Assembly (NCBI GenBank): GCA_937888775.1 | Contig: CALAQT010000586.1 | Span: forward strand, 1 to 22,253 | Direction of reading: 5' to 3' | Source of the DNA: an uncultured Actinomycetes bacterium | GTDB lineage: Bacteria; Actinomycetota; Thermoleophilia; Solirubrobacterales; Solirubrobacteraceae | DNA length: 22,253 bases | Shown here: one piece after another, positions 14,652-22,253 of the stretch | Layout of the letters: each line of letters opens with the position of its first letter | How positions within the stretch are numbered: position 1 is the first letter of the stretch | Position numbers and translations under genes: made by a program | The notes under the pieces: model-generated | The model's database searches: none | Seen by the model: only the letters and a program-made list of their open reading frames with translations | What the model was told of the DNA's origin: nothing

Positions 14652-14911
14652 AATCGACTGCGTCGATCCCGGCTGAGGTCGCGCTCGGCGGCGGCGCCGA
14701 ATGTGGGGAGTCCGACTCGCACTGCATAACGTGCTCGGACGAAGGAGTCGCGATGCAGGTACTGGAGCTCAGAGACGGCTGCGCGATCTGCGGTGATGAG
14801 CGCGGCGACAGTCACGAAATCGCCGTCGACCTGGTGTTGCCGGTGGCGGTAGCCGACGAGGTTCTGGTCCACGCGGGAGTCGCGATCCGCCGCCTCGGGA
14901 CACAGCGGTGA
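14642..14911 (+). CDS. Second HypC-family hydrogenase maturation protein
   Basis: After a 27-residue lead, this 89-residue protein reads HCITCSDEGVAMQVLEL and ends PVAVADEVLVHAGVAIRRLG, the pattern of the divergent HypC/HupF relatives with CxTCxD in place of the MCLAIPG start. That form is common beside hydrogenases in actinobacteria. Extra cysteines (DGCAICGD) are present. Because the expected N-terminal Cys is internal, its chemistry may differ from true HypC. GTG at 14642 is used (14648 is possible). Its stop overlaps the hypD start in a GTGA, so translation is coupled. It may serve one of the two small/large subunit combinations or act beside HypD. Confidence 0.78.
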   Translation: MSVKSTASIPAEVALGGGAECGESDSHCITCSDEGVAMQVLELRDGCAICGDERGDSHEIAVDLVLPVAVADEVLVHAGVAIRRLGTQR

Positions 14912-16023
14912 AGTTCGTCGACGAATTCCGAGACGCGCAACTCGGCCAGGTGGTGGCCGGCCAGATCCTGGCCGAGCTCGAACCCGGCCGCCATTACAAG
15001 GTGATGGAGGTCTGCGGCGGCCACACGCACTCGATCTATAAATACGGCATCGACGATCTGCTGCCCGCCAACGTCGAGCTGGTCCACGGTCCCGGCTGCC
15101 CGGTCTGCGTGATCCCGATGGGCCGCGTCGACGACGGAATCGCGGTCGCGCGCAACGACGGCGTGATTTTCACCTGCTTCGGCGACATGCTGCGGGTGCC
15201 GGGCTCTGAGTACACGCTGCTGGACGCCAAGGCGCAGGGCGCCGACGTGCGGATGGTGTACTCGCCGCTGGACGCGCTGCGGATCGCGCGGGAGAACCCC
15301 GACCGTGAGGTGGTGTTCTTCGCGATCGGCTTTGAGACCACTGCCCCGTCCACCGCGCTGACGCTCAAGCGCGCTAAGGCCGAGGGCATCAAGAACTTTT
15401 CCTGCGTGTGCAATCACGTCACGATCGTCCCGCCACTGCGCGCACTGCTGGAGTCACCGGACCTGAGGCTGGACGGGTTCATCGGACCCGGGCACGTGTG
15501 CACGGTCGTCGGCGCGCGTCCGTTTGAGTTCATCCCGGCTGACTACGGCCGTCCAGTCGTGATTTCCGGCTTTGAGCCGCTGGACATCCTGCAGTCGATC
15601 ATGATGATCCTGCGCCAGCTGCGCAGCGGCCGCTGCGAGGTCGAGAACCAGTACACGCGGGTCGTCCCCCAGGAGGGCAATCTGCGCGCGCTGGAGGTGA
15701 TGGCTGAAGTGTTCGAGCTGCGTCCGCACTTTGAGTGGCGCGGCCTCGGCTTCATCTCTCAGAGCGCGCTCAAGCTTTCTGAGGCCTACCGGTCTTACGA
15801 CGCCGAGGAGCGCTTTGCGGTCCCTAACGTGCGGGTCGCCGACCCCAAGGCGTGTCAGTGCGGTGAGGTGCTCAAGGGCGTGATCAAACCGTGGGAGTGC
15901 AAGGTGTTCGGGACCGCCTGCACGCCGGAGCACGCGATCGGGACATGCATGGTCTCACCCGAGGGTGCCTGCGCCGCGTATTACAACTTCGGCCGGTATG
16001 CCCGAGAACGAGAGATTGCGTGA
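14908..16023 (+). CDS. hypD: Hydrogenase maturation protein HypD
   Basis: HypD is the iron-sulfur scaffold on which Fe(CN)2CO is put together with HypC. The 371-residue protein shows the family motifs: EVCGGHTHSI near residue 35-43, HGPGCPVCVIP near 60-70, GFETTAPSTALT, and a C-terminal Cys set for the [4Fe-4S] cluster (KACQCGEV, WECKVFGTAC, GTCMVSPEGACAAYY). GTG at 14908 overlaps the previous stop by four bases. The sequence is complete and normal in length. Confidence 0.97.
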   Translation: MKFVDEFRDAQLGQVVAGQILAELEPGRHYKVMEVCGGHTHSIYKYGIDDLLPANVELVHGPGCPVCVIPMGRVDDGIAVARNDGVIFTCFGDMLRVPGSEYTLLDAKAQGADVRMVYSPLDALRIARENPDREVVFFAIGFETTAPSTALTLKRAKAEGIKNFSCVCNHVTIVPPLRALLESPDLRLDGFIGPGHVCTVVGARPFEFIPADYGRPVVISGFEPLDILQSIMMILRQLRSGRCEVENQYTRVVPQEGNLRALEVMAEVFELRPHFEWRGLGFISQSALKLSEAYRSYDAEERFAVPNVRVADPKACQCGEVLKGVIKPWECKVFGTACTPEHAIGTCMVSPEGACAAYYNFGRYAREREIA

Positions 16024-16066
16024 CGGCGACGAAACAAACCGCGTATTCCCGCGAGCGGGAGGCCGT

Positions 16067-17182
16067 GTGAGTGAATCGGTCCCCACTCGCCCAGCCGCGA
16101 CCGGCCGTGAGCAGCGCGTGCTGGAGATCATCGAGACTGCGCGGGCCAAGCGGGCGCGCTTCCGCGACAAGCAGATCACGCTCGCCCACGGCGCGGGCGG
16201 GAAGGCGACCCAGACCCTGATCGAAGGGCTCCTGGTCCCCGCCTTCACGGCTGGCGGTGACGGTTGCCTGGCGGCGCTGGCCGACGCTGGAGCCGTGGAA
16301 GTCAACGGGACCGCGCTGGCGATGACCACCGACAGCTTCGTGGTCAAGCCGCTGCGCTTCCCCGGCGGCTCGATCGGTGAGCTGGCGGTCAACGGCACCG
16401 TCAACGACTTGGCGATGGCGGGGGCCAACGCGATCGCGCTGACCGTTTCGATGATCCTGGAAGAGGGCCTGTCCTCCGAGGTGCTCACCGAGGAGGTCCA
16501 GGCGATCGCCCAGGCGGCGCAGAGCGCGGGCGTGGAGATCGTGGGCGGCGACACCAAGGTCGTCGAGCGAGGCGCCGCCGACCAAATGTACATCTGCACC
16601 ACGGGGATCGGCGCGGTCGATCCGAGGGCCGCGCTGGGCACGGGCGCGATCCTGCCCGGCGACCGGGTGCTGGTCTCGGGTCCGATTGGGGAACACGGCA
16701 CGGCGATCATGCTCGCCCGGGGGCAGTTCGAACTCGATGCGTCGATCGAGTCCGACACCTGCTCGTTGTGGCCGGCGGCCGACGCCCTGCTCGGCGCTGC
16801 CGGGACCGAGCTGCACTGCATGCGCGACGCCACGCGCGGCGGCGTCGCCTCGGCGCTCAACGAGCTTGCCAAGGCCTCGGCGGTCTCGGTCGTGGTGTCC
16901 GAGGCGCAGGTCCCGGTCTCGCCGATCGTGGCGGCGGCGGCCGAGTTGCTGGGGATCGACCCGATGTACGTGGCCAACGAGGGACGGCTGGTGGCGTTCG
17001 TGGCCCCGGAGGCCGCGGATGCGGCACTGGAGGCGCTACGAGGCGTGCCGGGATGTGAGCAGGCGGCAGTGATCGGCGAGGTGCGCCGCGAACCGCCGGG
17101 GATGGTGCTGGTAGCGACGGCCTTTGGCGGCCGTCGGGTGATGGATCTGCTCGTCGGAGATCCACTGCCGCGGATTTGTTGA
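16067..17182 (+). CDS. hypE: Hydrogenase maturation protein HypE (carbamoyl dehydratase)
   Basis: HypE turns the carbamoyl group passed on by HypF into a C-terminal thiocyanate, the source of cyanide for the active site. The protein ends PLPRIC, so the essential C-terminal Cys is present. ATP-binding motifs are LAHGAGGK, NGTVNDLAMAGA and VGGDTKV. GTG at 16067 is chosen because GGGAGG lies 4 bases upstream and it gives 371 residues, near the family norm. Reading is open further up (ATG at 15998 inside hypD), which would add an unlikely tail. hypF is not in the window. Confidence 0.95.
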   Translation: MSESVPTRPAATGREQRVLEIIETARAKRARFRDKQITLAHGAGGKATQTLIEGLLVPAFTAGGDGCLAALADAGAVEVNGTALAMTTDSFVVKPLRFPGGSIGELAVNGTVNDLAMAGANAIALTVSMILEEGLSSEVLTEEVQAIAQAAQSAGVEIVGGDTKVVERGAADQMYICTTGIGAVDPRAALGTGAILPGDRVLVSGPIGEHGTAIMLARGQFELDASIESDTCSLWPAADALLGAAGTELHCMRDATRGGVASALNELAKASAVSVVVSEAQVPVSPIVAAAAELLGIDPMYVANEGRLVAFVAPEAADAALEALRGVPGCEQAAVIGEVRREPPGMVLVATAFGGRRVMDLLVGDPLPRIC

Positions 17183-17209
17183 CAACCGGACTCCGAGGAG
17201 AGGACGCAG

Positions 17210-18274
17210 ATGGCAACGGCAACCGAATTCGTACCGAATCAGCAGGCCACGGAGAGCGTCACCGCGCACGTGCTGTGGATGACGATCGGTCTGTCGTGCG
17301 AGGGGGACTCGGTCGCGATGACCTCGGCGACGAATCCGAGCCTGGAGGACATCATCCAGGGCGTCATCCCCGGCATGCCGAGAGTGGTCATCCACAACCA
17401 GGTGATCGCGTTCGAGGTCGGCGAGGAGTACATGCAGGCCTGGTATGACGCCGAGCAGGGCAAGCTCGACCCGTTCGTGCTGGTGATCGAGGGCTCGATC
17501 GGCAACGAGCAGATCAACGGCGAGGGCCACTGGACCGGCTTTGGCGTCAACCCGTCAAACGGCCAGCCGATCACGATCAACGAGTGGATCGACCGGCTCG
17601 CTCCCAAGGCGGCGGCGGTGGTGGCGGTCGGCACCTGCGCGACCTACGGTGGGATCCCCGCGATGAAGAACAACCCCACCGGCGCGATGGGCGTGCCCGA
17701 TTACCTGGGCTGGAAGTGGCGCTCCAAGGCCAACCTGCCGATCGTCTGCATCCCCGGCTGCCCGGCGCAGCCCGACAACATGACCGAGGTGCTGATGTAC
17801 CTCGTCTTCCATCTGGCGGGCATGGCGCCCGCCCCCGAGCTCGACGAGCAGCTGCGTCCGAAATGGCTGTTCGGCCGCACCGTCCGCGAGGGGTGCAACC
17901 GGGCCGGCTTCACCGAGCAGGGCAACTTTGCCACCGAGTACGGATCCGATCACCGCTGTCTGGTCAAGCTCGGTTGCAAGGGCCCGGTGGTCAAGTGCAA
18001 CGTGCCCGTGCGGGGCTGGGTCAACGGGATGGGCGGCTGTCCGAACGTGGGCGGGATCTGCATGGCCTGCACGATGCCGGGCTTCCCTGACAAGTACATG
18101 CCGTTCATGGACGAGGACAAGTGGGGTGGGGCCGCGGCCAACTTCCAGCGCTTCACCTACGGGCCCGTGTTCCGCTACTTCCGCAAGCGCAACCTGGAGA
18201 AGAAGTTCGACATCGAACCCGAGTGGCGGCGTCCTGGACCGGTGTTGACCTCCGGCTATCAGAAGCGCTGGTAG
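17210..18274 (+). CDS. hhyS: Group 1h-type [NiFe]-hydrogenase small subunit
   Basis: The small subunit carries electrons from the NiFe site through three iron-sulfur clusters. In this 354-residue protein the proximal set is C30, D33, C143 and C184; Asp as a ligand is the known mark of the actinobacterial, O2-tolerant group. The medial region has four cysteines (C263, C277, C284, C287). The distal set is C229, C250 and C256, but the usual His of the HxxC motif is Arg226 (GRTVREGC). There is no Tat signal. ATG at 17210 follows GAGGAGAGG. The gene sits 27 bases after hypE and 45 before the large subunit. Members of this group oxidise trace H2 during starvation. Confidence 0.95.
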   Translation: MATATEFVPNQQATESVTAHVLWMTIGLSCEGDSVAMTSATNPSLEDIIQGVIPGMPRVVIHNQVIAFEVGEEYMQAWYDAEQGKLDPFVLVIEGSIGNEQINGEGHWTGFGVNPSNGQPITINEWIDRLAPKAAAVVAVGTCATYGGIPAMKNNPTGAMGVPDYLGWKWRSKANLPIVCIPGCPAQPDNMTEVLMYLVFHLAGMAPAPELDEQLRPKWLFGRTVREGCNRAGFTEQGNFATEYGSDHRCLVKLGCKGPVVKCNVPVRGWVNGMGGCPNVGGICMACTMPGFPDKYMPFMDEDKWGGAAANFQRFTYGPVFRYFRKRNLEKKFDIEPEWRRPGPVLTSGYQKRW

Positions 18275-18319
18275 CCGAAGCACCCGTAGCCGACCGCAAT
18301 CACTTAAAGGAGCCACCAA

Positions 18320-20095
18320 ATGGCAGTAGAGACCTCCGCCGACCGCAAAGTCGTCGTCAAGGAGATGTCCTGGGATCCGATCACGCGGATCGTCGGCAGC
18401 CTCGGGATCCACACCGAGATCGACTTCTCCAACCGTCAGGTGCTCAAGTGCTACAGCACCTCGATGGTGTTCCGGGGGTTTGACATCTTCATGAAGGGGA
18501 TCGACCCGCGCGACGCGCACTTCATCACCAGCCGGATCTGCGGCATCTGCGGCGACAACCACGCCACCTGTTCGTGCCTGAACCAGAACATGGCCTATGG
18601 GGTCAAGCCGCCGCCGCTGGGGGACCTGGCCTTCAACCTCGCCGAATCGGCCGATTACATGTTCGACCACGCGATCTTCAACGACTGCATGGCCAACGTG
18701 GACTTCTGCGAGCAGATGGTCAAGGACACCAACCCCAGCCTGCTGGCCAAGGCCGAGAACACCGCTGCCCCACACAGCGACATCCACGGTTACAAGACGG
18801 TCGCCGACATCATGCGGGCGCTGAACCCGTTCACCGGCAGCTTCTATCTGGAGACCCTCCAGGTGGCGCGCTACACGCGTGAGATGTACTGCCTGTTCGG
18901 CGGCCGCCACACCCACCCCTCGACGATCATGCCGGGCGGCTGCAGCGCCGACATCACCCACCAGACGCTGACCGACTACTACGTGCGGCTGATGCGCTAC
19001 ATGGACTACGTCAAGCGCACCGTGCCGATGCACGACGACCTGTACGACTTCTTCCTCACCGAGCTTCCGGGCTACGACATGGTCGGCTACCGGGACACCA
19101 ACCTCGTCAACTGGGGCTGCTTCGACGATCCCGATTACGTCGACTATGACTACCGGACGATGACCGACTGGGGTCGCAAGCGCTACGTCACGCCCGGCGT
19201 GGCGATCAACGGTGAGCTGGTGAGTACGGACCTGGTGGAGATCAACCTGATGATCAGGATCCTGCTCGGGAGCTCCTACTTCGACGGCTGGCAGAACGAG
19301 CCGACCTTCGTCACGCACGATCCGCTCGGCAACCCGGTCGACAAGAACCATCCGTGGAACAAGCAGACGCTGCCCAAGCCGCAGAAGCGCGACTTCGCAG
19401 ACAAGTACAGCTGGGTCGTCTCACCGCGGATGTATGACAAGCGCACCGACACGCACGTCTGCTGCGACACCGGCGGGGGCCCGTTCGCGCGCCAGTGGTG
19501 CACCGCCAAGGCGGGTCTGGTCGACTTCGGCTACCTGAAGGCGACCGGCCACTCGATCCAGATGGTGCTGCCCAAGTCCGCGTCGATGCCCGAGATGGAG
19601 CTGGAATGGCAGGTGCCGGAGAAGTCCAACGCGGTGGAGCGCGACCGCGCCCGTTCCTATCACCAGGCCTACTCGGCCCTGGTGGCGCTGCACTGCCTGG
19701 AGCGCGCGCTGAAGGAAGTCCGTGCCGGGCGGACCAAGAGCTGGAAGGAGTTCAAGGTGCCCGAGCGTGCCGTCAGCTGCGGGTTCCACGAGGCGGCCCG
19801 CGGCGTGCTCTCCCACCACATGGTGATCGAGGACGGCAAGATCGCCAACTATCAGCCCTATCCGCCGACGCCGTGGAATGCCAGTCCGCGTGACGTGTAC
19901 GGAACTCCGGGCCCCTACGAGGACGCCGTCCAGAACACGCCGATCTTTGAGGAGAACGGCCCGGAGAACTTCAAAGGCGTGGACATCATGCGCGCGGTCC
20001 GCAGCTTCGACCCGTGCCTCCCGTGCGGCGTGCACATGTACACCGGCGGCGGACGCGTGAAAAAGGTGATCCACACCCCGACCGGTCTCAGCTGA
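18320..20095 (+). CDS. hhyL: Group 1h-type [NiFe]-hydrogenase large subunit
   Basis: The large subunit holds the NiFe catalytic site that splits H2. The first metal motif is RICGICGDNHATC (C74, C77, H81) and the second is SFDPCLPCGVH (C566, C569). After His572 there is a 19-residue tail (MYTGGGRVKK...) of the kind removed by a maturation endopeptidase once nickel is in place; no such protease is visible here. Long stretches (for example SRICGICGDNHATCSCLNQN, MRAVRSFDPCLPCGVHMY) match group 1h proteins as I remember them. AAAGGAGCC lies before the ATG. 591 residues is normal. Where most hydrogenases have RIEGH, it reads RIVGS, which I believe is usual in this group. Confidence 0.97.
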   Translation: MAVETSADRKVVVKEMSWDPITRIVGSLGIHTEIDFSNRQVLKCYSTSMVFRGFDIFMKGIDPRDAHFITSRICGICGDNHATCSCLNQNMAYGVKPPPLGDLAFNLAESADYMFDHAIFNDCMANVDFCEQMVKDTNPSLLAKAENTAAPHSDIHGYKTVADIMRALNPFTGSFYLETLQVARYTREMYCLFGGRHTHPSTIMPGGCSADITHQTLTDYYVRLMRYMDYVKRTVPMHDDLYDFFLTELPGYDMVGYRDTNLVNWGCFDDPDYVDYDYRTMTDWGRKRYVTPGVAINGELVSTDLVEINLMIRILLGSSYFDGWQNEPTFVTHDPLGNPVDKNHPWNKQTLPKPQKRDFADKYSWVVSPRMYDKRTDTHVCCDTGGGPFARQWCTAKAGLVDFGYLKATGHSIQMVLPKSASMPEMELEWQVPEKSNAVERDRARSYHQAYSALVALHCLERALKEVRAGRTKSWKEFKVPERAVSCGFHEAARGVLSHHMVIEDGKIANYQPYPPTPWNASPRDVYGTPGPYEDAVQNTPIFEENGPENFKGVDIMRAVRSFDPCLPCGVHMYTGGGRVKKVIHTPTGLS

Positions 20096-20102
20096 GAGCG
20101 AG

Positions 20103-21044
20103 GTGGCCTCGGCGAACGGACAGATCGACGCGCAGGCGCTCCCCGGTGAGCTGCTGGACCGCGTTCAAGAGCTGACCGATCAGGTCGACGCGCTCTCGGA
20201 CCCCCGGGCGCGAGAGCTGGCCCATGATCTCGTCGCGACGGTCGTCGCCATGTACGGCGACGGCCTGCGGCGGATCATCGAGACGATCGAGGCCTCCCGC
20301 GTGGCGGGGGCCACAATCCTCGACCAGCTGGCGCAGGACGGCGCGGTAGCCAGCCTGCTGCTGATCCACGACCTGTATCCCGTGTCATTGCGGGAGCGGG
20401 TGGTGGAGGCGCTTGACACGGTTCGGCCGTACATGGAGTCCCACGGCGGCAACGTCGAGCTGCTCGGGATCGACGACGGCGTCGCCAAGCTCGCGCTGCG
20501 GGGCAGTTGCAACGGCTGCGCCGCCTCGCGGGCGACACTGGAGCTGGCGATCAAGCAGGCGCTGCAAGAGCACGCCCCGGACCTGGCCGGGCTCGCGGTC
20601 GAGGGCGTGACCGAGCCCGAGCCTGCTGCCCACGGCCTGCCGATGGCTCCCCCCGGCGGCGGCAGCGGATTTGAGCTGCCGGTGCTGCAGCACGGCACGC
20701 CGGTCCAAGCGGCAGCGCTCCCGCTCGCTGATCGGCTGACCCCGCGCTGGCTGGCGCTGGCGGAGTCCTCGCGTCCCGGACCCGGCAAGCTCCGGACCCT
20801 GCACGCCGGTGGGGTCGACCTGCTGCTGGCCGACGTTGGCGGCTCGCTGCTGGCCTACGAGAATGCCTGCGCCGCCTGCGGCGAGCCTCTGGGTGACGCG
20901 CAGCTGAACGGCGGGATGCTGCGCTGCCGGCACTGCGAGGTGGAGTTCGACCTCCCCCACGCCGGCCGAGCCGCCGGTGGCGAGCCCTTGCAGCTGCGGC
21001 CGATTCCGCTGCTGGAGTCAGGCGGGCTGCGGGTGGCCCCATGA
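20103..21044 (+). CDS. NifU-domain plus Rieske-like protein, HhyE-like electron-transfer partner
   Basis: Residues about 1-95 are helical. Residues about 100-160 are a NifU C-terminal domain (MESHGGNVELLGI, GSCNGCAAS with C136 and C139) that can hold an iron-sulfur cluster. Residues about 230-310 have the pattern of a Rieske ferredoxin (LLLADVGGSLLAYENAC, GEPLGDAQLNGGMLRC, EVEFDL), but the two His ligands are missing and the site is C256-A-A-C259 ... C275-R-H-C278. In mycobacteria, iron-sulfur proteins HucE and HhyE in the uptake hydrogenase operons are needed for electron transfer to respiration; this gene probably has that job. GTG at 20103 is 7 bases after hhyL. Its stop overlaps the next ATG (ATGA). 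Confidence 0.88.
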   Translation: MASANGQIDAQALPGELLDRVQELTDQVDALSDPRARELAHDLVATVVAMYGDGLRRIIETIEASRVAGATILDQLAQDGAVASLLLIHDLYPVSLRERVVEALDTVRPYMESHGGNVELLGIDDGVAKLALRGSCNGCAASRATLELAIKQALQEHAPDLAGLAVEGVTEPEPAAHGLPMAPPGGGSGFELPVLQHGTPVQAAALPLADRLTPRWLALAESSRPGPGKLRTLHAGGVDLLLADVGGSLLAYENACAACGEPLGDAQLNGGMLRCRHCEVEFDLPHAGRAAGGEPLQLRPIPLLESGGLRVAP

Positions 21045-21718
21045 GCCAGCTGGAGTCGATGATGGCCGCCCGGCGCCGCGCCGAGATGGTGGCGCGAATG
21101 CGCACGATCGCGCGCACCGGCGCGCCGTCGCAGAGCGGTGGCGCCGCGAGCTCGTCGCAGGAGCGCTGCGACCTGTGCCGTACGACGGTGCCCGAAGATC
21201 ACCGTCACATGCTGCATCTGGTCGAGCGGCGGATCGTTTGCACCTGTGAGGCCTGCTGGGCGCTGTATTCGGGCAATGCCGAATACCGCCCCACCGGATC
21301 CAGGACGCTGTTCCTGGACGGCTTTGAATGCGATGCCGAGCTGTGGGGCGCGTTTCAGATCCCGATCGGGCTGGCGTTCTTCATGCGCAGCACGGTCACC
21401 GAAGGCGTCGTGGCCTTCTACCCCAGTCCGGCGGGCGCGACCGAGTCAGAGCTCAGCCTCGAGGCGTGGGAGGCCCTGGTCGCGAGAAATCCGGTGCTGG
21501 ACCAGCTCGATTCCGACGCCGAGGCGCTGGTGGTCAACCGGATGTCGGAGCCGCCGCAGTACGCGATCCTGCCGATCGACGCCTGCTACGCGCTGGTCGG
21601 CCTGGTCAAGTCTCGCTGGGAGGGCATCTCCGGCGGGGGCGCGATCGAGCAGGCGGTGCCCGAGTTCTTCGCCGCACTGCGGGCGCGGGCCGCCGCCCGC
21701 GCCGGGATCGCGTCGTGA
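21041..21718 (+). CDS. DUF5947 family protein
   Basis: This 225-residue protein belongs to a family found in actinobacterial hydrogenase operons, as I recall it. A cysteine cluster lies in the N-terminal third: C43-D-L-C46 and C67-T-C69-E-A-C72, with His54 and His56 between them, enough for a zinc or iron site. The middle (about 85-200) is a compact domain (GFECDAELWGAFQIPIGLAF, VAFYPSPAG). Its role is not known to me. It overlaps both neighbours by four bases, so it is probably made in step with the hydrogenase and could help in assembly or electron transfer. Confidence 0.88.
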   Translation: MSQLESMMAARRRAEMVARMRTIARTGAPSQSGGAASSSQERCDLCRTTVPEDHRHMLHLVERRIVCTCEACWALYSGNAEYRPTGSRTLFLDGFECDAELWGAFQIPIGLAFFMRSTVTEGVVAFYPSPAGATESELSLEAWEALVARNPVLDQLDSDAEALVVNRMSEPPQYAILPIDACYALVGLVKSRWEGISGGGAIEQAVPEFFAALRARAAARAGIAS

Positions 21719-22253
21719 GCGTGCGCGTCGACTCTGATCGCGTCGACCCCGACCGAGCCGGCGAGCCGGCGCCCGAGCGCGAGCACACGGTGGCCCCCGA
21801 GCCGGAGTTCGCGATCACGAGCGCCGGACACGTCGCGTTCTCGGCGAGCCCGACGATGCTGTTCTCCGCGGCCGCCACCGATCGCAGCGGACTGGAGATC
21901 CAATCGATCGCGCTGAGCGCCCAGGTGATGATCGATCCCGCCCGGCGCGGCTATGACGCCGCCACGCGCGACAGGCTCGCCGAGCTGTTCGGTCCGCCCG
22001 CCACCTGGACTCCCTCCACCCAGGGCCTGGCGTGGGCGCGCGTATCAGCGCAGATCCCGAGCTTCCGTGGCTCAACGGTCTTCGCGCTCGAGCTGCCGTG
22101 TACCTATGACCTGGAGGTTGCCGCCGCCAAGTACTTCTACGCGCTGAGCGACGGCGAGGTCCCGCTCAGCTTTCATTTCAACGGCACCGTCTTCTACTTC
22201 GGCCCGGACGGACGGCTGCAGGTGGTTCCGGTGTCGTGGAGCAGTACGGCGCA
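21715..22253 (+). CDS. DUF6084 family protein, 3'-partial
   Basis: GTG at 21715 overlaps the DUF5947 stop (GTGA). The frame stays open for 179 codons to the right edge. After a charged lead, the protein reads EFAITSAGHVAFSASPTM, IQSIALSAQVMIDPARRGYD, FALELPCTYDLEVAAAKYFY, PLSFHFNGTVFYFG. This fits DUF6084, which accompanies DUF5947 in actinobacterial hydrogenase loci. It is rich in beta-strand patterns and has one Cys in the visible part. Function unknown; a structural or assembly role is a guess. Confidence 0.85.
   Translation, partial: MSVRVDSDRVDPDRAGEPAPEREHTVAPEPEFAITSAGHVAFSASPTMLFSAAATDRSGLEIQSIALSAQVMIDPARRGYDAATRDRLAELFGPPATWTPSTQGLAWARVSAQIPSFRGSTVFALELPCTYDLEVAAAKYFYALSDGEVPLSFHFNGTVFYFGPDGRLQVVPVSWSSTA

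Noticed and set aside
18383..18397. RIVGS in HhyL in place of the RIEGH motif with its catalytic Glu
   Set aside because: I believe group 1h large subunits generally read RIVG here, so it is probably a family trait and not a defect of this gene. I could not check an alignment.
17555..19351. A 598-residue open frame on the minus strand across hhyS and hhyL
   Set aside because: It is the antisense shadow of two well-supported hydrogenase genes; its product has no recognisable motif and has GC-rich antisense composition.
1..22253. Possible tRNA, rRNA, CRISPR array or insertion sequence
   Set aside because: Reading through, I saw no tRNA-like gap, regularly spaced repeats, transposase motifs or terminal inverted repeats.

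Overview
The window is GC-rich, densely coded DNA with many GTG starts and 1-4 base gene overlaps. A diacylglyceryl-type lipoprotein signal, SecG, a Cys-type CcmE and an actinobacterial (group 1h) [NiFe]-hydrogenase locus with DUF5947 and DUF6084 partners point to Actinomycetota. The class Thermoleophilia (Solirubrobacterales-like) is my best guess, by inference only.

Left part (1-7384). A flavin amine oxidase reading rightwards is broken by two compensating 1-base indels. It converges on a leftward gene set reading from 6979 down to 1384: ccmE, ccmF, a short CcmI-like protein, secG, a lipoprotein with a PQQ-type beta-propeller, and an M15-type peptidase with a coiled coil. The first three belong to cytochrome c maturation (System I). 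The other Ccm components (CcmA, B, C, D, H) are not here. A small zinc-ribbon protein reads rightwards from 7106.

Middle part (7469-11491). A secreted Nod19-like copper protein with a C-terminal cupredoxin domain is followed by a membrane GGDEF-EAL protein.

Right part (11560-22253, open at the right edge). This is a high-affinity hydrogenase locus built from two divergent operons around a regulatory gap at 14061-14352. The rightward operon is hypC, a second hypC-like gene, hypD, hypE, the small subunit hhyS, the large subunit hhyL, a NifU plus Rieske-like electron-transfer protein, DUF5947 and DUF6084 (cut by the window edge). The leftward operon is a Crp/Fnr-family regulator, a complete second hydrogenase small subunit without its own large subunit, a CxxC/CxxH small protein and a 98-residue protein. 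HypC, D and E build the Fe(CN)2CO centre, HhyL and HhyS oxidise H2, and the NifU/Rieske-like protein probably carries electrons towards the quinone pool. HypA, HypB, HypF and the large-subunit endopeptidase are not in the window.

The most interesting points are the paralogous small subunit with its own regulator and two companions, changed iron-sulfur ligands in both small subunits (Glu at the proximal Asp/Cys position in the paralogue; the distal His missing from both), and a Rieske-like domain whose two His ligands are replaced so that it carries four Cys. I saw no tRNA, rRNA, CRISPR array or insertion sequence.
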